Assembly (NCBI GenBank): GCA_950022295.1
Contig: OX465596.1
Span: 130,242,501 to 130,306,500, forward strand
Direction of reading: 5' to 3'
Origin: Bromus sterilis
Taxonomy: Eukaryota > Streptophyta > Magnoliopsida > Poales > Poaceae
Length of the DNA stretch: 64,000 nucleotides
Part shown: piece by piece, positions 55,801 through 64,000 of the stretch
How positions within the stretch are numbered: position 1 is the first letter of the stretch
How the letters are laid out: each line of letters begins with the position of its first letter
Program-made: the position numbers and the translations under genes
The notes under the pieces: generated by a model
What the model saw: only the letters and a program-made list of their open reading frames with translations
Told to the model about the DNA's origin: nothing
The model's database searches: none

Positions 55801-58631
55801 GTTGTCGCAGCTGCAGCCGAAAGCAAGCTATCATAACAAGTTCTCATTTCCTCCATCTCCTGCAAAATAAGAACCTCAAATAAGTTAGCTAATAAACACT
55901 TTATTTCCATCACATTTATAATCTTTGCACCTGTTAGTGATAGGTGAACTGTGAGCGCTAACAAATAGCAGGAAAAACCATCCTGACAAGAGTTTGGGAG
56001 TCTGGATCCATTAGATCATGTTGTACAAAAGCTAAGATTTGGCCCACTTCATATAGATATATGAAGTTTTAATCCTACAAGGGCAAAGTGAGATGAGAAA
56101 ATAGCCAAATACTACGTCACCAACAAGCTTTGAGATTCACTAGTTGCTAGTACATGTCACATCAGCAAACGAATTGGCAGTTGTAGCCTTCTAGCGAAAC
56201 GAATCGGCATCCAAAAATAAACCATCCTACATTTAACATGGTCATTCTTAAATCTTCTCATTCATTCCTGCCATGTGTGAAAGTGTCAACTTTTATTCTT
56301 ATCCCAAAACTTAAAAAAGAAAAACTAAATGCAATAACTAACAGATTAATCAGAGAATTGCACTCTCATCCACCGTACTGCTCTACGACCCTAGCCATGA
56401 CTAAAATCCCATAGTCTCTTTCAAGCATCTATCAACACTTCAATCACGTTCATCGAAGTTGGACATATAAATAATCAACAGCTCTCCAGAAACGCTAACT
56501 CTCCTGCGTCGCTCCCGTGGGTGACGGGGAGGGCGATCCCGCTGCCGCCGCCAGCTCCCTCCTCTCCCTCCCTCCTCCCTCGCCGGCACCAGAGGACGCG
56601 GCCGGGCAAAGCCTGACCGGCAGCAGCGGCAGCGGCGGAGCGTTTCGCCTCCTCGAGCAGGGCCTCTGCCACGGGGCCGCGTGCCTGGGCCGGGACGCCG
56701 CGATGGTGCGGAGGCGGATCCCCACGACGGCGGCGCTCGGGACCGGCGGCACACGGCGGGCTTTGAGGTAGCGGATCATGCAGGCTAGGGGGTGGCAGAG
56801 GATCAGGATCCTCCCCGATCTGGCATCCATCTTCAGCCAGCAGCGCGGGCCGGTATCCTCCACTGTGACAGCGATGGCATCGGTGTGGTGGAGGCAGCGG
56901 TGTGGTGGTGGTCCTAGTGCTCTTCTCGCATTACGGCAACGATCTGCATGATCAGTCCTCCTCGATCTAACTGTCAACGTGTTTCAAAACTATTGCCGGA
57001 GATTTCGCCCAAAGATATCTGGATCGGATAGAATCCGTTCGTGCACATCCATATCAGCCTACGCGGCTCCATGAGGGCACAACACACAGCTCTGTTATCT
57101 GTTGACACCATGGGACATGTCGTTATCTCGATTCCCATCGTGTAGATAGCGGTGGAGAAATTCATGGGGCTGAGATCGAAGGATCAGTAAGGTGGAGGGG
57201 ACCTTGGAGGCGATGGAGTCAGCCAGGTGTTTGATAATTTTCAGAAGCAGCGGTAACAAGTGGGTGCAGTTGCACTGAAGGATTTCATTTTTGGTGGTTC
57301 TCCTCGGGTGTCGAGTCGTAACTTTCAGGGTGAAAACCTATGGTCTACCTCCATTGATTGTGCCTGGCAATTGCCTTGCTGAAGGGGTTGTTTTGAGAGA
57401 TCGGGCTTTCTCCAGGGTGAAAACCTAAGATCTTGGATTGGGCAACGACGGCGCTTGTGCACTATTTCCTTTTTGAAGGCGTCACTTTTGGAGACCTTTT
57501 ATATTTTCCGGATGTTGTCTTTGGTGGTGGTTTGTGTGCTGCTGCTGAGAGGAGTTGATCACTGTGGCAGGGTCTTTGTTTTTTTCCTTTCTTTTTTCTT
57601 TTTGCTTTCGGGCTGTGTGCATCCTGGAAGTCTTTGAGACATCCTGCTGGTGCAGAGACTGGGTGTAATTGGGATATTCACGATATTAATATATTCCCTT
57701 TTTCAAAAAATAAATAATCAGCAGCAAACACTTAACATATTTTGATATTACCTCCTTCACAATTTATAAGGCGTGTGTGTGCCCCTAGGTAATTTATTTA
57801 ACCAACATAACACAAGATATATGTTATAAAAATTACATCATTCGAAAATAGAACATCTGAAGTATATGATGATATGTTTTTGTTTTTATAATATATATAT
57901 ATCGTGTTTTATGTTGATCAAATTGAGAACCTAAAGGTACGCACGCGCCCTCTAAACTGTGAAGGAGGAAGTATACATCAGCCAATTTTATCGCATATAT
58001 TAATGTATTCCACTAACTAGTTTGAATTGCTGACTGGGAGACACGTTCCAGATAGCACCTTTCTCCAATGAAAGCTTCCTGCCGTAGACTTTGACCAGCA
58101 GAGCCAAGCCACAAAAATCAAACGCGTGTAACAGACAGAACAACACATAAAACAATCAACTCTCACATATTATAGAAATAAAATATCGTTAAGAATTTTA
58201 TTCGCATTATCGCATAGAACTGTTGCTTTGTTCATCCTCATTTGTAAAAGAAGAAAAGCAGACGAAAAAAAAATCTCTCTACCCCTCTCTGGAGTTTGAT
58301 TCCCATCGATGTCGCATAATCGCTACGAGCAAAACAATTCGCCGCAGCCAACAAGGACCGATACATACATCAACAAAATAGAAACAGCCCCCGCAATACC
58401 GCAACTTCTGGATCGGCCAAGCAAGCGTCGTGATAAAATTTAAGCGCTTATTCCGATCAAGCGGCTCGTAATGATTCCAGGATGAAAATCGTAACTAGAA
58501 TAGGGAGTCGGCGAAACCTTGGCGGCGTCGGAGAGGTCGTCGAGCTTGGCGGGCGGCGGGCGTTGGTCCTTCCTCTCCTTGTGGTGCTGGGGAAGGGCGA
58601 GGCCCCGGAACTTGCGTAATGGCGATTTCAT
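49817..58631 (-). CDS. BAR-domain, hydroxyproline-rich family protein (At2g33490-like), 11 exons
   Basis: Minus-strand exons, all GT-AG: 58518-58631, 55787-55859, 55584-55661, 55168-55229, 54977-55045, 54743-54771, 54460-54667, 54147-54362, 52316-52369, 50218-51172 and 49817-49827. They total 1869 nt and encode 622 residues with intact phases. The start MKSPLRKFRGLALPQHHKER is that of the At2g33490 family. Residues about 30-250 form the BAR-type helical domain (EMEEMRTCYDSLLSAAAATT, FELQKFVDNY, FIFRLKSLRQGQFLSILTQ AARHHAAQ, FFRRGLKYLEALEPHVKAV, EKQHIDYHFSGLDDD). The remainder is a long Ser/Pro-rich disordered tail with ISELHELPRPP. BAR domains dimerise and bind curved membranes. The exact role of this family is not established. 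It is the only intact host gene here. The tiny last exon (ETP, stop) is the least certain part. Confidence 0.9.
51353..51456. mobile_element. Stowaway-like MITE in intron 9
   Basis: 104 bp. The left end cttcctccgttccataata and the right end (reverse complement cttcttccgttccataata) match at 18 of 19 positions. TA follows on the right; the left flank is CA. The sequence is typical of Stowaway elements in grasses. Confidence 0.8.
51630..51999. mobile_element. Solo LTR in intron 9
   Basis: 370 bp starting TGTTAGA and ending TCTAACA, with TATA-like cctatataag at about 51850. Flanks aacag (51625-51629) and agcag (52000-52004) fit a 5-bp duplication with one mismatch. There is no internal region, so it is the product of LTR-LTR recombination. 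The Copia-like ends are a guess from sequence style. Confidence 0.7.
52370..54146 (-). other. Intron 8 of the BAR-domain gene
   Basis: 1777 bp between AG at 52370-52371 and GT at 54145-54146 on the minus strand. AT-rich, with no recognisable element ends or coding domains. Confidence 0.7.
56483..57709 (+). mobile_element. Non-autonomous non-LTR retroposon in intron 1
   Basis: 1.2 kb flanked by a 16-bp direct repeat, ataaataatcaacagc (56467-56482) and ataaataatcagcagc (57710-57725), with one mismatch. The 5' part is GC-rich (CG, CTC and GCC repeats, 56500-56760). The 3' end runs gatattaatatattcccttt into a short A tail. No RT or endonuclease frame is seen, so it needed LINE proteins in trans. 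It lies antisense to the gene, in the 2658-bp intron 1. Confidence 0.8.
57751..57971. mobile_element. Stowaway-like MITE in intron 1
   Basis: 221 bp with ends cctccttcacaattta and, as reverse complement, cttcctccttcacagttta. TA dinucleotides flank it at 57749-57750 and 57972-57973. Internal sequence is AT-rich and has no coding potential. Confidence 0.75.
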
Positions 58632-59218
58632 CTCCTTCTTCGTCGAATCCAGAAACTATCCTCAATTCGTGCTCCGGCGACGATTCAAAGAGGGGAGAGG
58701 AGAGAGAAAAGGACTAGAAATGGAGGAGGGAGAATATGATGTCTTCCTTTATGGAGAAAGATGCTGCTGGTGTTTTGGGAACGGAAAATCATTAAACAAT
58801 TTAGTCCATGTTTGACCCCACATAACAAGTTTGACCAGAGAAAGCGAGAGAATATATTTTCGCTCACAGCACTCCTCTTTCCTATAATAACCATTTTTAT
58901 GTAGAGTTTAGCCAAAAAGCTGCTTCAGCACAAATTTTCTTTTTTTATTTTAGAGCATCTACAAATGATTATTTTTTCTCATATAGAAAGAAAATTCGAT
59001 CTTTACCTATAATCCGTTTGCTGTTCGCGGGACCCAACCGATAGATTTTTCACCGCTCGACTCGCCGTTACGCCGCCGCCACGCCATCAACCGTCGTCGC
59101 TAGGTCGCCATAACATTAAATGCCGCGTCGTGGTCACCACCATCATCGACCGTTGTCGTCTATCGCAGCTGCAAGCCACAGTCCACGCCGCTGCCACCTT
59201 GGGTGTTCTGTGATTTTT
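58632..59218 (-). promoter_or_regulatory. 5' UTR and promoter region of the BAR-domain gene
   Basis: Upstream of the ATG at 58631. A minus-strand TATA-like AAAATATATT at 58851-58860 would give a 5' UTR of about 190 nt. Positions 58930-59170 are AT-rich, then GC-rich with many CG dinucleotides, and no gene is seen. Element-derived sequence begins at about 59219, so the upstream region is short. Confidence 0.35.
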
Positions 59219-59762
59219 GTCGCACTTTCACCTATCCATACTTTCTAGCATCTTCGGTGTCGTACATTACACGATCTCATCTCGAGGTGCGGCGTAACTT
59301 TCGTCGGTGCATCCATATCGTGAGATGATACGCTCTATCACACATAATCTTTATTATATCTTTCTCAAAATAGCAATCATATCTACATATTATGCCATTT
59401 CCATAATCATTCTGAGATATATTTATATGCAATTTTCATTTTCGTTACATGACTTGATGTCATTCTTCATTGCAAAATTGCTTTGCATGATCATACAGCC
59501 TGCATGATAGTTGGGTTTTGCACCTATTCATATTTTTATTACATATTTCGCTAGATCCTTGCACATCCTGCTACGCTTGTAGAAACATTCAGTCTATACA
59601 TTATATCTTTATTCATTACTAGCACCATGCTCGTGTGTTGCTATGAAGTTATAAAAAGACAAGAATTTACCACTAACTTAGCGGATTGTGGAAAGATAAT
59701 GGTGTCTTGCAATCGTTCCAAGGTTCGCGGTTAAAAAGAGAGCTTAAATATAACCAAAGATC
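59219..59762 (+). repeat. Degraded Athila-type internal fragment
   Basis: Resembles E1 at about 9730-10140 (acctatactt-tctagcctcttcgg, gcatcc, gcatttccatag-type words) with many changes. It is followed directly by a gag fragment, an order not found in the intact copies, so it is rearranged. Confidence 0.6.
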
Positions 59763-60515
59763 ATGTTATATTCGTTGAAAGATCCTAAGATTTGTGACTT
59801 TACAAGTCACAACAATAATGAATTTATTTGCACTCCTATTGCTCCACCTGCCACCTCGACACCTTCTTATAAAATTAAACCTGCTTTGCTCAATCTTGTT
59901 ATAAAAGAGCAATTTTTTGTAGTAGGAAAGGATGTTGCTTTGCATTTAAATAATTTTTTTGAACTTTGTGATATGCAAAAGTATAAAAATGGATGGTGAT
60001 ATTGTTAAGCTCAAGATTTTGTTTTCTTTCTCCTTGAGAGAAAGAGCTAAAGAGTGGCTTCAGTCCTTACCTAGAAATAGAATAGATTCTTGGGATAAAT
60101 GTAAGGATGTTTTTTTTGGGAAGTACTGCCCCTGTGCTAAAATTATTGGGCTGAGGAGTAATATTATAAAATTTAGACGACTTGATAATGAACATGTTAC
60201 TCAAGCTTGAGAACATATGAAATCTCTTAGACTTTTTATGCAGGATTAAACTTTTTATGAAAGCTAAAGAGACTTTTTATGCAGGATTAAACTTCGCATC
60301 AAGGAATCTGTTAGACTCGATCGCCGGAGGAACCTTTATTTCAACCACACTTGGTGTTGCTACAAAGCTATTAGATGATATGATGAAAAATTACTCTCAA
60401 TGGCACACCAAACGATCTCCAACAAGTAAGAAGGTAAACTCCTCTTAAGAAGATCTCCGCTTTAAATGAAAAGGTTGATGTTGATTATGTATATGCTCAC
60501 TAAGCAAGTACCTGT
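59763..60515 (+). pseudogene. Athila-type gag fragment
   Basis: Clear relative of the E1 gag: DPKICDFTSHNNNEFICTP, ALHLNNFFELCDMQKY, then in other frames RAKEWLQSLPRNRIDSW, RSNIIKFRRLDNEHVTQ and NFASRNLLDSIAGGTFIS. Frameshifts at about 59990 and 60200, plus a short local duplication (gactttttatgcaggattaa at about 60231 and 60272), break it. Cut at 60515 by an LTR. Confidence 0.85.
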
Positions 60516-61910
60516 TGATACGTCCCAAACATATCTATAATTTGTGCTTGTTTCATGTTCTTTTGGTGATATCATTTACAACATATTTTGGATTAACCTA
60601 CTAATTCAGTGCTCAGTGTCAGTTTCTGTCTATTATCGTCCGTGCATTGCAGAAAAAGGTCAAAAATAAAAGTGATCGGAAAATTCCAGAAAAAATACCA
60701 AAAAATATCCACGAAGGAAGACTCTAGAAGCCCGAAGGGGCCCCAGGGGGGCCACCCCCCATCCAGGCGCCTCCACGGCGCGGCCATGGGGGTGGCCGCG
60801 CCCTCTGGCCGCCTGGGCCAAGGGACCACCCATCAGGCTCCCTTTTAGCATATATTTAGCCCTCGTTACAGAAACCCTCGAGGATCCCCCCCCCCATTAC
60901 GAGATTTTGTCCACGGTTCTGCGGCTAAAGCGATTCCGATCTTGGGATCAACAGAAGAACCTGTCCCGTCACCCTGCCGGAGGGAGGATTGGCCTCCGAA
61001 GGCCTCTTCATCACCATGATCGCCTCCGGGATGCGTCGTGAGTAGACCCCTTGGACCATGGGTCCATGACTAGTAGCTATGTGATGTCTTCTCTCCAAAC
61101 TTGTGCTTCAATGTTGAGCCCTTGTGAGTTGTCTATCATGATCAAGGCATCTATGTATTAGTTCCTGTTTTTCTATGTTGTATTTGCTGGGATCCGATGG
61201 ATTATGAGATTATGTTCAGTTTGTGATGAGTAATATATTTGGTTTACCTTTATGTTTAGTTCTTGAGTGTTCTTGCATGTTCTCCGTTGCGTTTGTTACT
61301 TTGGGAAAGTAGTAGATTCGAACTTCAAGAGGGAGCGTTATGCATGATTGTGGGTTCATGCCCCCCGATGTCTAGCTTGAGTGACAGAAACATGAGACTA
61401 AGGGATGTGTTGTTTCCACCAGAGAGAAAACAAGAGTGCTTATAACTGCGGTTGCAATGATTGCTTATATTACGAATAAAGTGTTAAGGAAATTTTCTGT
61501 TGCTTTGAGCCTACAATTTGGTTGGGGTTCGCAACTTAATACCAGCGAGATGTTCTGGTTAGATATCTCAAGGTGGATGATTAGTGAGTAGATGCTGATG
61601 GATAAACAGTCTACTTGTTTTGGTGTAATGCCCACATGATTGAGCCTCTTTACTTTCTAGTAGCATAATTAGCACTGTGGTGCGTTTATAATTCTGTCAA
61701 TTGTGCAGCTGTAATTTGTTCACCCAACATAGTTCTTTATTGTCTTTTGGGAGAGAGACATCACTAGTGAGAGTCATGACACCCCGGTCCATATTTCCAC
61801 CATAGTTTACACTGTGCCATTTTACTGCTTTTATTTCCTTTCAGTTGGACCCACTATTATTTCCCCTTTGTGTTTGACCCTTTGTAAACAGCAAGGCCGG
61901 AGAGATTGAC
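60516..61910 (+). repeat. Athila-type LTR (E1-related), interrupted
   Basis: Starts TGATACGTCCC inside the gag fragment, without a PPT before it, so it is a 5' LTR or solo LTR of a nested element. It has the GC-rich module 60763-60817 and the TATA-like catatatttagccc near 60850. It breaks at ggccggagagattgac because a Copia LTR is inserted; other copies continue with a(a)ctcctctgtactc. Confidence 0.85.
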
Positions 61911-63674
61911 TGTTGGATATATGCTCTAGAGGCAAATAATATATGTAATATATGATTATTCACATATATCTAAGCAAGTTCATAACCAGTTTCATACCAT
62001 GCTAGAACTGCGTTAGTGAAACAATGATGCAGGTGTGGTATAGAAACCCCCAGAGTTCCTAGTTAGCCTCTACATCGATAACTAGTTCATGGTCAACATG
62101 ATGATCGTGGTTTCGCGATCATGGACAATTAAGTCTCTTGACTATGAGGTCACCTCACTGGTTAAGTGACGTGGTGAACATTACCCAAAGTAAGCATTAC
62201 AGCATGATCAAATCTTATGAAGGTTCAGTGTTGTAATTACAGAACGTGGTAGACCGTTCCTTTGACTGTGAGTACGTGCATAATCATTATCTTCCCGGAT
62301 GCTTTGACTTACATCCCACCACCTGACTGAAATATACGGGTCATAACGGTTGTATCTTAGGTATTCCGTGGAGATATGTTGAGGAGTATTGTTACAAGAG
62401 CGGGATTTGTCAATCCATATAATGGATAGATACTCGGGGCCCACTCGGTGAGATTCCATCCATAAAGTTGCGCAGCGTGTGACTAGGTCACGGGGATGAA
62501 TATCACGGGAACGAGTGAATAAGGATTTGTTCGGAACGAGGTTGAACCAGACATAGGATGTCATTGATCGAATCTCAGAACAATCCAGTATCGCTGACAA
62601 AGGGAATGCTATACGGCGTAAGGTCCAATCGGTGTTGATATCCGGAATGCACAGGGGTCATTATGGGCATCCAGGTCCCGCTGATGATCATTGACCATAG
62701 CCTCTGCGATGTCATGACTGGAGTGTTCTCGGACCGTAGGGTAACACACTTAAGGGCTCGATGAAATCGGAGACCTTTTCGGAACCATCGGAGCAACCAA
62801 AGAATAAAGGAAACAATATCGGAGAAGTACCGTGTTGAACCGAAACAAGTTCGGAGTGAACCGGAAGGTGTTCCGGAGCACCGGGAGATGGAATATTATG
62901 TTTTAGTTATTAATTAATTGAATTAATAATTAAAATCATTTTATTTCTAATTAATATGTGCTATGGGCCTTAGTGGAGAAAAAGGCCCATTAGGGGAATT
63001 AAAAGGGAAAAAGAAAAAGAAAAAGAGGGGGAGGCGCCATGGGCCCTAGGGCCCATGAGGGGTGCGCCCCCTCCCCCCCCCCCTTGGCCGGCCACCCCCC
63101 CTTAGCAAGGGACTTTAGTCCCACATTGCTAAGGGAGGGGGGTTGACTCCCTCCCCTCTGCCTATATATAGATAGCCAGGGTGCACATATTTAATACACA
63201 GAAATTCGTGAGAAAATAAATATTACTCCGAATTGAGATCGGTTTTCTCCGGTCTTCTCCCCTCCCTTGTCTCTTTCACGGTGGACTCCCTAGTGTGAGT
63301 CTATAGTGGAATTGAGGCTTCTCTGCTAGAATCGGAGGCCGTCGTGCTGCCGAAGCTCCGTCCGGAGGTCTGCTTCCGCCACCTCCGCTGGATCGGAGAA
63401 CGGAGGTCGTCATCGAGTCTCGTACGTGTGCGAGTACTACGAGGTGCTGCACGTGTGGCACTACACCCATCCGGGTGCTCAACACAGCCAGGGGGCTGTG
63501 AAACTTGATCGGCTACATCAACCACGTTTGCGGGAACGTTTCCCGCGCAACGGACTACACCCCGAGGTATGTTATTTCCGCACTACTTTCCGTTACGGTA
63601 ATACGGCTAGCTAGATCTTGGGTTATGGGAACGCTAGTTAGAAAAATTTATGTTTTCTGCTGCGAACCCCAACA
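61911..63674 (+). repeat. 5' LTR of the Copia element
   Basis: 1764 bp, TGTTGGATAT to CCCCAACA. The TATA box cctatatatagatagcc at 63162-63178 lies in the expected place, after a C/G-rich stretch. Long LTRs of this size are usual in the Angela/BARE group. Confidence 0.85.
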
Positions 63675-63675
63675 G

Positions 63676-63692
63676 TGGTAACATGAGCTAGG
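63676..63692 (+). other. Primer binding site of the Copia element
   Basis: tggtaacatgagctagg directly after the LTR resembles the initiator tRNA-Met site tggtatcagagccagg with several changes. Confidence 0.55.
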
Positions 63693-64000
63693 TCTATGCT
63701 TAGTATTACTGTACGGATAGAACACATCGGGGATGTGGGCGTTGATTGTATGATTGTTACCCTCCCACGTGTACTTGTTCACATCTGCGGCATCGTTTGA
63801 TGAAGCGGCCCCCGAGCGACTTTACGCGTACTCTTACGCGAGACTGGTTCCACGCTTGACATGCGGCTTGTACCGTATAAAGTGGCTGGGGGGTGTCTGT
63901 CTCTCTACTTGTAACAGCCCATGTGCAATAAATTGAAAACACCATGAGATTGTACTTTGTCTGTTGACTATGTAACTTGGCATGATGCTAAACTTTATAA

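Larger units (their letters stand above)
61911..64000 (+). mobile_element. Angela/BARE-type Copia retrotransposon, 5' end
   Basis: LTR followed by a primer site and the first 326 bases of the internal region; the remainder lies beyond the window. The LTR start TGTTGGATATATGC and internal phrases such as gggcccactcggtgag and gacaaagggaatgctatacgg are typical of the Angela/WIS/BARE-1 group. It is inserted after ttgac (61906-61910), the likely target duplication. No coding has started by 64000. Confidence 0.82.

Noticed and set aside
56440..56977. Minus-strand frames of up to 160 codons in intron 1
   Set aside because: They lie in the GC-rich head of a retroposon bounded by a 16-bp target duplication. 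No domain is recognisable and they do not join the gene's exons.

Overview
This window is plant nuclear DNA from a large, repeat-rich grass genome. The exon-intron gene, GT-AG introns, Athila-type and Angela/BARE-type LTR retrotransposons, a CACTA transposon and Stowaway-like MITEs all point to Pooideae, most likely Triticeae (wheat, barley, rye or Aegilops kind). The species cannot be fixed from sequence alone. There is no bacterial, viral or CRISPR content.

Layout. (1) 1-1771 is the edge of an unidentified minus-strand retroelement inserted in an integrase. (2) 1772-4809 and 12815-17620 are two halves of one decayed minus-strand Gypsy (Tat-type) element with gag, protease, RT, two RNase H domains and integrase. 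It is split by (3) a complete non-autonomous Athila-type element at 4810-12814, whose 5-bp target duplication (ctcgg) is intact. (4) 17621-31194 is a head-to-tail array of another Athila-type non-autonomous family: a deleted first unit, then LTR-internal-LTR-internal-LTR with a 5.6-kb period. (5) 31195-45459 is a CACTA transposon with a Transposase_24-type ORF and a Ulp1-type protease ORF, split by (6) a complete non-autonomous Athila-type element at 32917-42282. (7) 45475-45756 is a Tourist-like MITE, followed by non-coding DNA with a 145-bp tandem duplication. (8) 47272-49613 is an internally deleted minus-strand chromovirus. (9) 49614-58860 is the only host gene I can support: an 11-exon minus-strand gene for a BAR-domain protein of the At2g33490 type. 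Its introns hold a solo LTR, two Stowaway-like MITEs and a non-LTR retroposon with a 16-bp target duplication. (10) 59219-61910 holds broken Athila-type pieces, and 61911-64000 is the 5' LTR and start of an Angela/BARE-type Copia element inserted in one of those LTRs.

About 85% of the window is transposable element, most of it nested. None of the elements is intact for autonomous movement: gag, protease, RT or integrase frames are broken, deleted or missing catalytic residues. Three related Athila-type families share a terminal LTR inverted repeat, a hairpin-like motif before the polypurine tract, a tRNA-Asp-type primer site, and a GC-rich LTR module that appears in opposite orientations in different families. 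These shared non-coding modules, the tandem LTR array and an LTR-like module inside one element are the most interesting signals. I did not find a clearly new biological system.
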